From the NCBI GenBank assembly GCA_027730505.1, contig JAQCGT010000009.1, forward strand, positions 1 through 46,052: a stretch of DNA of 46,052 nucleotides. Direction: 5' to 3'. Shown one piece after another: positions 1 to 11,822 of the stretch (the first letter of the stretch is position 1; each line of letters opens with the position of its first letter). The position numbers and the translations under genes were made by a program. The stretch comes from Actinomycetota bacterium (GTDB lineage: Bacteria; Actinomycetota; Acidimicrobiia; Acidimicrobiales; Ilumatobacteraceae). Below the pieces are notes generated by a model. The model saw nothing but the letters and a program-made list of their open reading frames with translations. It searched no databases and was not told the DNA's origin.

Positions 1-1472
1 CGCTCGGCTAGATCAGCGGGTTCGCTCACCGGATACAGGGCAATACATCCACCGATGAGATCACCGCCGTCGATCGCTACGCCAAGGGCTGCCATACCGC
101 CTGATGACGACCCCATCACCACGGTTGTGCTCGGCGTGCTCCACCCTTGGTCATGGACGAAGCGCGCCACGGTTCGGACGTCGACGACATCGTCCCGCCC
201 CCAACCACCACGAAGGGCCTGCATGTGCGCTCGGCCATGTCCGGTGCTGCCCCTCGGGTCTGGTACGACAATGTCCCACCCGCGAGCGCACCAGTACGCA
301 ATGCGAGGCATGAACTCGACCTCCCATTGATCGGTTGGTCCGCCATGGACGTTGATGATGACTCGACCGTTACCAGCTCCGTATCGCCGTAGCGGCACGA
401 TCGCGCCATCGGCTCCAACCGCTTCGTGCTGCTCGGGTTCATCGAGCTCGAGATGCTCCCAGCCAGCTGAGGGTCCGACGGCGATGACGGATCGTTCCCA
501 AGCGTCAGGAGACCCTGTTGTCCGGTAGGCAACGACCTGCGTCGGCGTGCGCGCGCCACTGCGTAACGCCGTGAGTATCTCTCCGGACCAGTGCAACTGG
601 CCATGCACGCCACGCGCTACCTCGTGGACGTCTCGCGTTTGGATGTCAACGACGCAGAGGCGTCCGAAACCACCCTCGTTACGAGTGAACGCAACCGTCG
701 AGCCATCTGGGGAGAGAGCCCAACTGCGCTGCGCTGGCCCCCACGTCGGCCCACCATGCTCGTGGTCTTCATCAACGAGACATTCGCCATCGAGCCACAG
801 GTTGAGCCAGCCGGTGTCGTCGCGCAGGCACAGCGTCGATCCGTTCGGGCCGGTTCCAACCTGTTGGATCTGGCCGGTGCCATGGTCTATCGAGACCTCA
901 CCACCGACGAGCGGCACGGAAGCGATCACCGATCGGTCCCAGGGCATGTCAGGGACCGACCATGCCTGCCACGCCACTCGGACGCTGTCGTCGTCGATGA
1001 GCACCGCAGGATCGAGACAGAAGTCGTGACGACCATCGTCGAGACGCCGGGGCCGGCCTTCGCCCGCCGTCGACACCGCCCAGATCGATCCTCGATCGAC
1101 CGACACGATGACCTGACCTGCGTCCGGGGAACAGACCGGGCCCTCGACCGACGCGTCAAACGTTGCGAGTCGACGAGCGACACCACCGGGAACAGGCTGT
1201 GACCACAAGGTGTTGTCGGTGCCGACGTGAATGATCGATGAGCCATCTGGCATCCAACACATCACCCCACCGTTGCGGCCACGACCGGTTGTCGGCGTGA
1301 CTGCTGTTGCGAGGATCCGCTCCGGCCCTCCCCTGCTCGGCACCAACACGATCTGAGCTGCTCCGCCGGCAGACCGAGCGACGAATGCAATGGTCGATCC
1401 GTCCGGAGACAGCCGCGGTTCGGAGATGTCTCTTCCACCAAGGCACATGTCGACCGTCGGACCCTCACCCAT
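1..1472 (-). CDS. S9 family (prolyl oligopeptidase-like) serine peptidase, 3' end outside the window
   Basis: The frame is open from ATG at 1472 to the window edge, giving about 490 residues. The N-terminal part has WD40-like beta-propeller character, with recurring 'SPDGS' turns. The C-terminal part begins the alpha/beta hydrolase: an HGGP oxyanion segment near residue 370 and the nucleophile elbow GSSSGG near residue 455. The catalytic Asp and His would lie beyond base 1. Members cleave short peptides, typically after Pro, Ala or acyl-amino acids; the substrate here cannot be read. There is no Shine-Dalgarno, but TACGGT lies 7 nt before the ATG, fitting a leaderless start. It is divergent from glpX with 36 bp between start codons. 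The family is well supported; the subfamily (acylaminoacyl peptidase versus dipeptidyl peptidase) is not. Confidence 0.88.
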   Translation of the reverse strand, partial: MGEGPTVDMCLGGRDISEPRLSPDGSTIAFVARSAGGAAQIVLVPSRGGPERILATAVTPTTGRGRNGGVMCWMPDGSSIIHVGTDNTLWSQPVPGGVARRLATFDASVEGPVCSPDAGQVIVSVDRGSIWAVSTAGEGRPRRLDDGRHDFCLDPAVLIDDDSVRVAWQAWSVPDMPWDRSVIASVPLVGGEVSIDHGTGQIQQVGTGPNGSTLCLRDDTGWLNLWLDGECLVDEDHEHGGPTWGPAQRSWALSPDGSTVAFTRNEGGFGRLCVVDIQTRDVHEVARGVHGQLHWSGEILTALRSGARTPTQVVAYRTTGSPDAWERSVIAVGPSAGWEHLELDEPEQHEAVGADGAIVPLRRYGAGNGRVIINVHGGPTDQWEVEFMPRIAYWCARGWDIVVPDPRGSTGHGRAHMQALRGGWGRDDVVDVRTVARFVHDQGWSTPSTTVVMGSSSGGMAALGVAIDGGDLIGGCIALYPVSEPADLAE

Positions 1473-1479
1473 GTCTGTG

Positions 1480-1502
1480 ACCGTATCGCCCCGTACTACG
1501 GT
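1480..1502. promoter_or_regulatory. Divergent overlapping -10 elements for the S9 peptidase and glpX
   Basis: TACGGT on the minus strand (1480-1485) ends 7 nt before the peptidase ATG. TACGGT on the plus strand (1497-1502) ends 6 nt before the glpX ATG. With normal spacing each -35 region would fall on or beyond the other promoter's -10, so the two promoters overlap. Assignment rests on position and the TAnnnT pattern only. Confidence 0.5.
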
Positions 1503-1508
1503 GGGCGT

Positions 1509-2507
1509 ATGCCCTCTCCCAGCGCACAGCGGCCCGATCGGAACCTCGCCCTCGAGTTGGTGCGGGTCACCGAATCCGCTGCGCTTGCCGCCGCCCGATG
1601 GGTTGGACGTGGCAACAAAGAAGGTGCTGACGCCGCAGCGGTGGACGCCATGCGTCTCAGCCTGTCGACGGTTCAGATGAGCGGCGTCGTCGTCATCGGC
1701 GAAGGTGAGAAGGATGATGCGCCGATGCTCTTCAACGGTGAGGAAGTCGGAGATGGATCGGATCCCAAGGTGGACGTCGCCGTCGATCCGATCGACGGCA
1801 CCACGCTCACGGCATACGGTCTCAACAACGCGCTCGCAGTGATCGCGGTGTCCGAGCGTGGCTCGATGTTCGATCCCGGCCCATCGTTCTACATGGAGAA
1901 GATCGCCGTCGGCCCGGACGCTGTCGGCTCGATCGACATCACTGCGAGTCCCACACAGAACCTCAAGTGGATCGCCAAGGCCAAGCAGTCGAGCGTGCGG
2001 GACCTCACCGCCGTCATCCTCGATCGACCGCGCCATGCGGCGCTGATCGAGGAGGTGCGCGCGAGCGGAGCCCGCATCCGTCTCATTCGGGACGGTGACG
2101 TCTATGGCGCTATTGCCTCAGCGTGGCCTGATGCTGGGGTTGACGTGCTCTTCGGTGTAGGAGGTACCCCCGAGGGCGTCATTTCAGCAGCAGCCCTCAA
2201 GAGCATGGGAGGTGAGATCCAGGCCCGCCTGCTCCCGCAGTCAGATGACGAGATGGCCGCCGTCACGGCTGCCGGGCTCGACCTCGATCGAGTACTGACT
2301 CAGGATGACCTGGTGCAAGGCGACAACTGTTTCTTCGCTGCCACCGGCCTCACCGATGGGCAACTGTTGCGGGGCGTCCGATTCGACTCGAGGGGGGCGC
2401 GCACGCAAAGCCTCGTCATGCGGTCGAGGTCAGGAACGGTTCGCTTCGTCGACGCCCGACATCGGGTGCGGAAACTCCAGGAGTTCTCCGCTATCGACTA
2501 CACCTGA
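1509..2507 (+). CDS. glpX: Class II fructose-1,6-bisphosphatase
   Basis: A 332-residue protein that hydrolyses fructose 1,6-bisphosphate to fructose 6-phosphate, the committing step of gluconeogenesis, in the cytosol. Metal and phosphate motifs of the GlpX fold are visible: [10 protein letters not shown] (residues 64-73) and DPIDGTT (93-99), followed by the conserved '[10 protein letters not shown]' segment. The length matches the family (about 320-345). The ATG at 1509 has no Shine-Dalgarno; TACGGT 6 nt upstream suggests a leaderless mRNA. It converges on atpC, with only 8 bp between the two stop codons. In many actinobacteria this class II enzyme is the main FBPase. Confidence 0.96.
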   Translation: MPSPSAQRPDRNLALELVRVTESAALAAARWVGRGNKEGADAAAVDAMRLSLSTVQMSGVVVIGEGEKDDAPMLFNGEEVGDGSDPKVDVAVDPIDGTTLTAYGLNNALAVIAVSERGSMFDPGPSFYMEKIAVGPDAVGSIDITASPTQNLKWIAKAKQSSVRDLTAVILDRPRHAALIEEVRASGARIRLIRDGDVYGAIASAWPDAGVDVLFGVGGTPEGVISAAALKSMGGEIQARLLPQSDDEMAAVTAAGLDLDRVLTQDDLVQGDNCFFAATGLTDGQLLRGVRFDSRGARTQSLVMRSRSGTVRFVDARHRVRKLQEFSAIDYT

Positions 2508-2515
2508 GCCGAGGT

Positions 2516-2920
2516 TCAGGGGGTCAGCGAACCTGCTGCCTGAAGGCGTGCGTTGGCACGGCCGAGTGCCGAGACCGCCTCGGCATCGTGCTCGTGACGG
2601 AGACGTTCCTCCGCCCGTTCTTTGGCGGCTTTGGCCCGTGCCACATCGATCGACGAGCCGATCTCGGCAGCGTCGGACAGGATCGAGACCGTGTTGCCAC
2701 TCACCTCGACGAATCCGCCGTGCACTGCAATGTCCTCAACCGAACCGTCGGCGAGAAACACCCGCGTGTGATTCTCGGTGAGCGCCGCGAGAAACGGTGC
2801 GTGACCGGCCTGGAATGCGATCTCGCCCCCGCCAAGGGTGCGCGTGATCACCATGGTGGCCTCACCGGAGTAGAGGACCGCCTCCGGTGAGACGACCTCG
2901 ACGGTCATGGTCGCAGCCAT
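2516..2920 (-). CDS. atpC: F1-ATPase epsilon subunit
   Basis: A 134-residue subunit of the ATP synthase central stalk. Residues 1-90 form the beta-sandwich domain (start 'MTVEVVSPEAVLYSGEA', then 'GGGEIAFQAGHAPFLAAL'). Residues 92-130 are a charged, alanine-rich helical hairpin (AKAAKERAEERL), so the C-terminal inhibitory domain is full length. It is the last gene of the operon, 3 bp after atpD. Two in-frame ATGs lie four codons apart; the upstream one (2920) is used here, and the downstream one would give the more usual N-terminus. Confidence 0.95.
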   Translation of the reverse strand: MAATMTVEVVSPEAVLYSGEATMVITRTLGGGEIAFQAGHAPFLAALTENHTRVFLADGSVEDIAVHGGFVEVSGNTVSILSDAAEIGSSIDVARAKAAKERAEERLRHEHDAEAVSALGRANARLQAAGSLTP

Positions 2921-2923
2921 GGG

Positions 2924-5333
<2,410 letters not shown>

Positions 5334-5339
5334 CTCAGG

Positions 5340-6932
5340 TCACTCCGTGGCGAGGGTCTTGTCGGAAGCAGCCTCGCCGACCTCATCGGCGTCGACGCTG
5401 GTCGGATCGATGCCACGTGCGGCTGCGGTCTCTGCGACGAATCCATCCTTGAACGACTGGACTGCATCGGCGAGAGCATCTGGCACACCGGCGGTGCGGA
5501 TCTCCTGCAGGAGACCAGCGTGCCGGCTGCGCATGAACTCGAGCAGGCCCGACTCGAAGCGGCGCACATCGGCAACGTCGATGTCATCGAGGTAGCCCTT
5601 CGTGCCTGCGTAAATCGACACCACCTGCTCCTCAACCGACATCGGCGAGTTCAACGGCTGCTTGAGCAGTTCAACCAGACGGTAACCACGCTCGAGTTGG
5701 GCCTTGGACACGGCATCGAGCTCAGAACCGAATGTGGCGAACGCCTCGAGCTCGCGGAACTGTGCGAGGTCGAGTTTGAGCGTGCCGGCCACACCCTTCA
5801 TCGATTTGATCTGGGCGGCACCGCCGACTCGGGACACCGAGATGCCCACGTCAACTGCCGGACGAACGCCGGACTTGAAGAGGTTGTCCTGGAGGTACAC
5901 CTGGCCGTCGGTGATCGAGATGACGTTCGTCGGGATGAACGCCGACACGTCACCAGCCTTGGTCTCGATGATCGGGAGAGCGGTCAGCGAGCCTGCGCCG
6001 TTCTCATCTGAGAGTTTGGCGGCACGCTCGAGCAACCGGCTGTGCAGGTAAAAGACGTCGCCCGGATAGGCCTCGCGGCCCGGGGGACGCCGGAGCAACA
6101 GCGACAGCTGACGGTAGGCCTCAGCCTGCTTGGAGAGGTCGTCATACACGATCAGCGCGTGTTCACCGTTGTCCATCCAGTGCTGCCCCATAGCGCATCC
6201 GGCGTAGGGAGCCAGGTACTTGAACGGCGCAGCGTCGGCCGCTGGCGCGGTGACGACCACGGTGTATTCCATCGCGCCCGCCTCCCGGAGGGTCTCCACG
6301 GTCTGGGCGACCGTCGAGCCCTTCTGGCCGATCGCCACATAGATGCACTTCACGCCTTGACCCTTCTGGTTCAAGATCGTGTCGATCGCAACGGTCGTCT
6401 TGCCGGTCTTACGGTCGCCGATGATCAGCTCGCGCTGTCCACGGCCGATTGGGGTCATCGCGTCGATGGCCTTGATGCCCGTCTGGAGCGGTTCGTGCAC
6501 GGGCTTGCGACCCATGATTCCGGGGGCCTGGATCTCCATACGACGAAGCTGAGTGCCGACGAGTTCGCCTCGGCCGTCAACCGGTTCGCCGAGGGCGTTG
6601 ACCACACGGCCGAGCACGCCGTCACCGACGGGAACCGAGAGAATGCGACCGGTCGCCTTGACCGGCTGGCCCTCTTCGATCTGGTCGGTCTCGCCGAGAA
6701 TAACGGCACCGATCGAGTCCTCGTCGAGGTTCAGAGCGAGTCCGACAACGCCACCGGCGAACTCCAAGAGTTCGTTCACGGCGGCATCGGGCAGCCCTGC
6801 GACACGGGCGATTCCGTCACCGACCTCGGTGACGCGACCGACAGTGCGGGCCTCAACCGAGGGCTCATAGCCCTCGAGATTCTTGGTGATCGCCGCTGCG
6901 ATGTCAGCGGCGGAGATGGTGAGTTCAGCCAT
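5340..6932 (-). CDS. atpA: F1-ATPase alpha subunit
   Basis: A 530-residue non-catalytic nucleotide-binding subunit of the F1 hexamer. The Walker A GDRKTGKT is at 172-179; the signature [17 protein letters not shown] carries the arginine finger that reaches the beta catalytic site. The C-terminus runs about 25 residues beyond the E. coli protein and is acidic and alanine-rich. C-terminal alpha extensions are known in mycobacteria, where they dampen ATP hydrolysis; any such role here is inference. It lies between atpH (11 bp gap) and atpG (6 bp gap). Confidence 0.98.
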   Translation of the reverse strand: MAELTISAADIAAAITKNLEGYEPSVEARTVGRVTEVGDGIARVAGLPDAAVNELLEFAGGVVGLALNLDEDSIGAVILGETDQIEEGQPVKATGRILSVPVGDGVLGRVVNALGEPVDGRGELVGTQLRRMEIQAPGIMGRKPVHEPLQTGIKAIDAMTPIGRGQRELIIGDRKTGKTTVAIDTILNQKGQGVKCIYVAIGQKGSTVAQTVETLREAGAMEYTVVVTAPAADAAPFKYLAPYAGCAMGQHWMDNGEHALIVYDDLSKQAEAYRQLSLLLRRPPGREAYPGDVFYLHSRLLERAAKLSDENGAGSLTALPIIETKAGDVSAFIPTNVISITDGQVYLQDNLFKSGVRPAVDVGISVSRVGGAAQIKSMKGVAGTLKLDLAQFRELEAFATFGSELDAVSKAQLERGYRLVELLKQPLNSPMSVEEQVVSIYAGTKGYLDDIDVADVRRFESGLLEFMRSRHAGLLQEIRTAGVPDALADAVQSFKDGFVAETAAARGIDPTSVDADEVGEAASDKTLATE

Positions 6933-6943
6933 TGCTTGTGCTC

Positions 6944-7471
6944 CTAGAGACGGCTCTTCAGCTCTTCGACACGGGTGCGGACGCTCCCGTCGATGACGGT
7001 GTCGCCCACGGTGGCGACAATGCCACCGATGATGGACGGGTCGATGACGACCTTGAGGTTGACCTGACGGCCGGTGGCGTTCGCCAGCGCTGCCGCGAGC
7101 CGCTGCTGCTGGTCATCGCTCAGGGCGACGGCCGAGCGCACTTCGGCGACTGCGAGGTCCTTGGACTCCGACGCACGAGAGACGAGCCGATCGATGACCT
7201 CTGGGAGATCGCGACCGCGGCCCGAGCCGACGACCATCGAAATGAGTTGGATCGTCGTGGCGGTGGACTTGCCCCCGAGCAGGCTCTCGACAACGGCTTG
7301 GCGACGTTCAGCGGGAACCATCTCATCGGTCAGCGCGCTGCGAAGCGCGTCGCTCGACTCATACGATCGAGCAAACCGGAAGAGCTCATCCTCGACCTCG
7401 TCGAGCGTGCCCTCGGCGCGGGCGATCTCGAACAGGGCTCGTGCGTAGCCCTCGATACGTGCGTCGCTCAT
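6944..7471 (-). CDS. atpH: F1-ATPase delta subunit
   Basis: A 175-residue peripheral-stalk subunit (OSCP homologue) that binds the top of alpha3beta3 and joins it to the b subunits. The N-terminal helical bundle starts '[12 protein letters not shown]'. The C-terminal conserved part is '[34 protein letters not shown]', quoted here as two halves around GGIVA (near residue 150). Its length is the common single-domain form, not the b-delta fusion of mycobacteria. The start overlaps the end of atpF by 4 nt (ATGA type), which implies coupled translation. Confidence 0.95.
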   Translation of the reverse strand: MSDARIEGYARALFEIARAEGTLDEVEDELFRFARSYESSDALRSALTDEMVPAERRQAVVESLLGGKSTATTIQLISMVVGSGRGRDLPEVIDRLVSRASESKDLAVAEVRSAVALSDDQQQRLAAALANATGRQVNLKVVIDPSIIGGIVATVGDTVIDGSVRTRVEELKSRL

Positions 7472-8016
7472 GATCCTGCACCCACCTTCCGGATGAAGTC
7501 CTCGATGAGGGCCTGCTGCGTGGCCCCGTCAACCGTGTCGGCGACGAGTCGGTCGACGGCTTCGGAGGAGAGTCGACCCACCTCGACCCGAAGCTCGTCA
7601 CCCATACGGCCTGACATGCCCATGATCTCCGACTCGGCCCGTGACTCCATGTCAGCGATCTCGGCGGAGAGCCGGGCACGGCCGTCGGCGAGCAACGCTG
7701 AGGCCTGGGAGTCGGCTTCGGCGAGGAGACGCTGACGTTCGGCCGCAATGTCTCCGGCAGCCCGACGAATCTCGGCAGCCTCGGCCTTGGCCGAGGAGAG
7801 CGCCTGCTCGGCGCCGTCGAGTTCGGCCTGGATCTTTGCCGTACGGTCGGCCAATCCCTTCTTGGCGGCAGGCCCGGCGAACTTGTAGATCAGGCTGAAA
7901 ATGATGATCGATGCGAGGCCGCCGTAGATCAACTCCGACGTTGCCGGGAACAACCAGTTGAGGCTCTGTGCCGGGTCGACGTCGCCAGCACCGACGATGA
8001 CTGCAAACAGGTTCAT
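7468..8016 (-). CDS. atpF: F0 ATP synthase b subunit (second b-like gene)
   Basis: A 182-residue peripheral-stalk subunit. One membrane segment (about residues 29-46, LASIIIFSLIYKF) is followed by a long alanine/glutamate/arginine-rich helix typical of the b dimerisation coiled coil. Its N-terminus is about 28 residues outside the membrane. It overlaps the preceding b-like gene by 4 nt and atpH by 4 nt. Because two different b-like genes are adjacent, the stalk is probably a b/b' heterodimer as in cyanobacteria and chloroplasts. Which gene deserves the name b' cannot be settled from sequence alone. Confidence 0.93.
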   Translation of the reverse strand: MNLFAVIVGAGDVDPAQSLNWLFPATSELIYGGLASIIIFSLIYKFAGPAAKKGLADRTAKIQAELDGAEQALSSAKAEAAEIRRAAGDIAAERQRLLAEADSQASALLADGRARLSAEIADMESRAESEIMGMSGRMGDELRVEVGRLSSEAVDRLVADTVDGATQQALIEDFIRKVGAGS

Positions 8017-8669
8017 GACGACACCCCCGAACTCATGATCTCGTCGACCACACGGGACACCGCCACTGGGTCAGGCGACGTTCCGGTCGCGAGCTCGACG
8101 GTACGGCTCGCCACGCTTGCCACAGCAGTGCCGATCTCGCCTCGAGCAGCTTGGTGAGCTGACACCGACGCTGCGGCTGCGGCCTCCCGCCGCGCCGCGA
8201 TCCGACCATTCACCTCAGTGATCTGCACTGAGCGCTCGGACTCGAGGGTGGCGCGGGCTGCGTCGATTCGAGCTGCCGCCTCTGCCTTCACCTCTGCGAG
8301 TGCTGCTTCGTAGGTTGCGACCTCACCACGTGCCTCGGCCCGGGCCTGATCTGCTTCAGCGTGAGATGAGCGGATCGACTCATAACGAGCATCCATGCTC
8401 TTGCGCAGCCTCGGATAGAGGAAGAAGCGCATGAGGAGGGCGAACACGATGAACGCGCCCGCTCCCCAATAGAGCTCCTTGGCCTCGGGCATGATCGGGC
8501 TTGGACCCGGATCGCACTCCTCGAGGCTCTCGATCGACTCCTGAGGATCCTTGCCCTCTGGAATGATCGAACAGTCCTCGTACTTGTACGACGAGTAGCC
8601 CTCCTCTCCCTCTGCGGAGAGGAACACCTCGGGTCCGGTCGACCCATATGTCACGACGGCTCTCAGCAC
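8013..8669 (-). CDS. F0 ATP synthase b'-like subunit with acidic N-terminal extension
   Basis: A 218-residue b-type stalk protein. Residues 67-84 form the single membrane segment (GAGAFIVFALLMRFFLY). Residues 85-185 are a charged helix, and the end resembles the delta-contact region. Ahead of the membrane segment are about 65 residues, strongly acidic (15 Asp/Glu) with two cysteines (Cys33, Cys52); in a b subunit this part would lie outside the cytoplasmic membrane. The GTG start at 8669 is supported by AGGAG 5 nt upstream, so the extension is probably real. It is the first b-like gene after atpE. I do not recognise the extension as a known domain. Confidence 0.9.
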   Translation of the reverse strand: MLRAVVTYGSTGPEVFLSAEGEEGYSSYKYEDCSIIPEGKDPQESIESLEECDPGPSPIMPEAKELYWGAGAFIVFALLMRFFLYPRLRKSMDARYESIRSSHAEADQARAEARGEVATYEAALAEVKAEAAARIDAARATLESERSVQITEVNGRIAARREAAAAASVSAHQAARGEIGTAVASVASRTVELATGTSPDPVAVSRVVDEIMSSGVSS

Positions 8670-8708
8670 GTCAACTCCTTGATCTGGTGTTCTCGGTTAC
8701 GTGTCAGT

Positions 8709-8729
8709 GGTCCGGGTCGAGCCCGGTCC
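8709..8729 (-). other. Hairpin just after the atpE stop codon
   Basis: The arms GGTCCGGG and CCCGGTCC pair over 7 of 8 positions (one mismatch) around the loop tcgag. The hairpin begins 5 nt after the atpE stop. No T-tract follows, so a classical terminator is unlikely. A stable structure behind the c-subunit gene could protect its mRNA, since many c subunits are needed per complex; that role is inference. Confidence 0.35.
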
Positions 8730-8734
8730 GTCGA

Positions 8735-9795
<1,061 letters not shown>

Positions 9796-9817
9796 TGTTG
9801 GTCCGTTCCTGTTGTCT

Positions 9818-10267
9818 TTACGGTCGGGCGGGTTTGATGCCGGCGTGAGCCAGCGAGATGGCGACGTACTTCAACTCCCACACGAGGAGCCCTAGGTGCG
9901 TCACGATAATGGTCGCTCCGAGTGCCGGACGCGAAATCCAGTTCGCATCTCGCACTAGGAGAAAGGCCACAAGGATGAGTCCGAGGCGGATCAGGTAGCC
10001 GAAAAGCGTCGCCGCCATGACGAGGCCGACCGAGATCCGTGCTGCCCCCGACACGAGAGCAGCAGCGAGCAGAAAGTTCACGATGACGAGTCCGACAGCG
10101 AACAGCGCCGACGTGGCACCGGGCCCGTCCCAGATCATTGCGGCGATGGCAGCGAGGAGGGGCGTCACGTAGACGGCACGCTTCACCATGTCGAGCGAGA
10201 TCTGGACCTCGATCGGATCGACGGAGGCCGAGTCGAATCCGACGGTGGTGGCCGTCGACTGGTTCAC
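9818..10267 (-). CDS. atpI: ATP synthase subunit I-like membrane protein
   Basis: A 149-residue protein with four predicted membrane segments (about 30-50, 54-75, 80-103, 115-137) and a polar N-terminus. Position between an AtpZ-like gene and atpB, together with topology, marks it as the AtpI family. Those proteins are not part of the finished enzyme; they help assemble or stabilise the c-ring and may affect magnesium uptake. The GTG start overlaps the preceding stop in GTGA, so the two accessory genes are translationally coupled. Sequence conservation in this family is low, so the call leans on context. Confidence 0.75.
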   Translation of the reverse strand: MNQSTATTVGFDSASVDPIEVQISLDMVKRAVYVTPLLAAIAAMIWDGPGATSALFAVGLVIVNFLLAAALVSGAARISVGLVMAATLFGYLIRLGLILVAFLLVRDANWISRPALGATIIVTHLGLLVWELKYVAISLAHAGIKPARP

Positions 10268-10539
10268 GCCGCCCTCCCCTGTCGGGACAGCTGTCGACGC
10301 TCCTCTTCGAGGGCGGTCATCTTGGCCTCATAGGTGTACTTCATCCGCACGAATGTTCCGATGGCAGCGAAGAGAACCAGACCGATCATGAACACCGGTC
10401 GCGTGCCCAGCCACGAGTCGATGAGCCACCCGAGACCGAGGAAGACCCCGAGGATGAGAGCGGCTTCCATACCACGACCGAGGTTGTCGTCGGCGCCGGT
10501 TGCGCGCTCATCTCGGGCTCGGGTGAAGAGGAGTCTCAT
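10264..10539 (-). CDS. AtpZ/AtpI-like small membrane protein
   Basis: A 91-residue protein with two membrane segments separated by a short loop (GMEAALILGVFLGLGWLID and FMIGLVLFAAIGTFV) and a charged C-terminal helix. This is the pattern of the putative F0F1-ATPase subunit family (AtpZ) often encoded ahead of atpI. The frame continues far upstream, but the ATG at 10539 is chosen because the upstream part lacks protein-like character and runs into wecA. It is the first gene of the atp cluster proper, separated from the wecA-like gene by 91 bp that hold a candidate promoter. Confidence 0.75.
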   Translation of the reverse strand: MRLLFTRARDERATGADDNLGRGMEAALILGVFLGLGWLIDSWLGTRPVFMIGLVLFAAIGTFVRMKYTYEAKMTALEEERRQLSRQGRAA

Positions 10540-10583
10540 CGTGGCAGGGGATTTTGTTCGACGACGCTTGTGAACGGAGGCAC

Positions 10584-10613
10584 AAACTAGTCGCGCCAAC
10601 CTCGGCCGCGCAA
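10584..10613 (-). promoter_or_regulatory. Candidate promoter of the atp operon
   Basis: Reading the minus strand, TTGCGC (10613-10608) is separated by 18 bp from TAGTTT (10589-10584), with a leader of about 38 nt to the AtpZ-like ATG. A short dyad, TTGTG-N8-CACAA (10568-10585), overlaps the expected start of transcription. Read-through from the wecA-like gene is also possible. The gap 10540-10630 holds nothing else that I can recognise. Confidence 0.35.
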
Positions 10614-10630
10614 CAACTGCGATGACATCG

Positions 10631-11797
10631 CTACTGGCGAATCTGTTCCGAGGCAGGTCGAGCCAGCGCAGCCTCGATCTCCTCTGCCCGCTTTCGCCGA
10701 ACACTCGGGTGCAGCACCGTGAACAGCACGATGCCGAGCGCACCCATTCCGAACGGAAGATAGGTCGGATTCTTCTCAGCCAGCACCGGATACAGCACAA
10801 ACGCCGAGAGCAGCAGCGTCCACGTCCACAGGATCGCCACGCTGCGTCGGTGACCGTGGCCGAGGTTCATGAGGCGGTGATGGAGGTGCCCCTTGTCCGC
10901 GACGTCGAGCGCCTGACCCTTGGACGCACGTCGAACGATTGCGAAGAGGGTGTCGAGCACGGGGACCCCGAGAATTAAAAGTGGAATGATCAACGGGGCG
11001 AGGAAGAAGAACGTTTGACCGACGAAGTCCTGCGTGGTCGGATCGGCACGACCGCCCACCATCGATGTCGATACCGCCAGCAGCAGTCCGAGTAGGAACG
11101 CTCCCCCGTCACCCATGAAGATCCGTGCCGGGTTGAAGTTGTGTGGGAGGAAGCCCGCAGCGACACCGGCGGTGATGACGGCAAGCAGCGGGCCGAGGTT
11201 TGGCTGGCTGAGCAGGTCGAGTTGCCCGAGCTTGAACGCGTACAGAAAGAATGCGGCGGCGGCAATCGCGACGATCCCGGCTGCGAGGCCGTCGAGCCCA
11301 TCGATCAGGTTGATGGCCTGTGTCATACCCAACAGCCAGAGCACCGTGATCACCGGTTGCCAGTCACCGGACAGGATGAAGACGTCGAGGAAGGGCACGC
11401 GGAAGTAGAACATCGTCGCCCCAAACCATGAGAGCACCATCGCTGCCAGAACGACCCCGGTGACCTTCGCCGGTGGTGGCAGGTCCCAGGCATCATCGAG
11501 GAAGCCCACGGCGAACACACAGATCGCGGCGATGACCACGCCGAACTGCTCCGTGTTGTCAGCGAACACAACATCGAGGCCCGGCACAAATGCCGCGACG
11601 ATGAGCGAGACGACGAGCCCGATCAACATGGCCAAACCACCTGCATGCGCAATTGGAATGGTGTGGACACTGCGGTCGTTCGGTGCAGCCACCCATCCTC
11701 GTCGCCGAGACACCGCGCCGACAATGGGTGTCACTAGAAACGTGACGACGGCGGCGATCGCGCCGATGATCAGGTAGTCGACGAACCCGGGCTGCAC
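10631..11797 (-). CDS. wecA: Polyprenyl-phosphate N-acetylglucosaminyl-1-phosphate transferase (WecA/TagO type)
   Basis: A 388-residue polytopic membrane enzyme (10-11 segments) that transfers a sugar-1-phosphate from a UDP-sugar to the polyprenyl-phosphate carrier, the first step of arabinogalactan-linker, teichoic acid or O-antigen type polymers. Motifs of the MraY/WecA superfamily: FLDDAWD (99-105), NLIDGLDGLAAG (163-174), FMGDGGA (227-233) and the WecA/TagO-type HLHHR (304-308), which separates it from MraY. GTG at 11797 is chosen: the protein then begins directly before the first membrane helix, with AGAGG about 9 nt upstream. A longer frame would overlap glyA. Streptomycetes keep the same gene between glyA and the atp operon. 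Confidence 0.93.
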   Translation of the reverse strand: MQPGFVDYLIIGAIAAVVTFLVTPIVGAVSRRRGWVAAPNDRSVHTIPIAHAGGLAMLIGLVVSLIVAAFVPGLDVVFADNTEQFGVVIAAICVFAVGFLDDAWDLPPPAKVTGVVLAAMVLSWFGATMFYFRVPFLDVFILSGDWQPVITVLWLLGMTQAINLIDGLDGLAAGIVAIAAAAFFLYAFKLGQLDLLSQPNLGPLLAVITAGVAAGFLPHNFNPARIFMGDGGAFLLGLLLAVSTSMVGGRADPTTQDFVGQTFFFLAPLIIPLLILGVPVLDTLFAIVRRASKGQALDVADKGHLHHRLMNLGHGHRRSVAILWTWTLLLSAFVLYPVLAEKNPTYLPFGMGALGIVLFTVLHPSVRRKRAEEIEAALARPASEQIRQ

Positions 11798-11822
11798 CGT
11801 CGTAGGCCTCTTCCGACCGTTC

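Noticed and set aside
2503-2520. Small hairpin (CCTGAG/TTCAGG) spanning the glpX and atpC stop codons as a two-way terminator
   Set aside because: Only six pairs including one G-T and no T-tract on either side; similar 5-6 bp stems at the convergent ends 24401-24414 and 37219-37233 are just as weak. Left as possible but unsupported.
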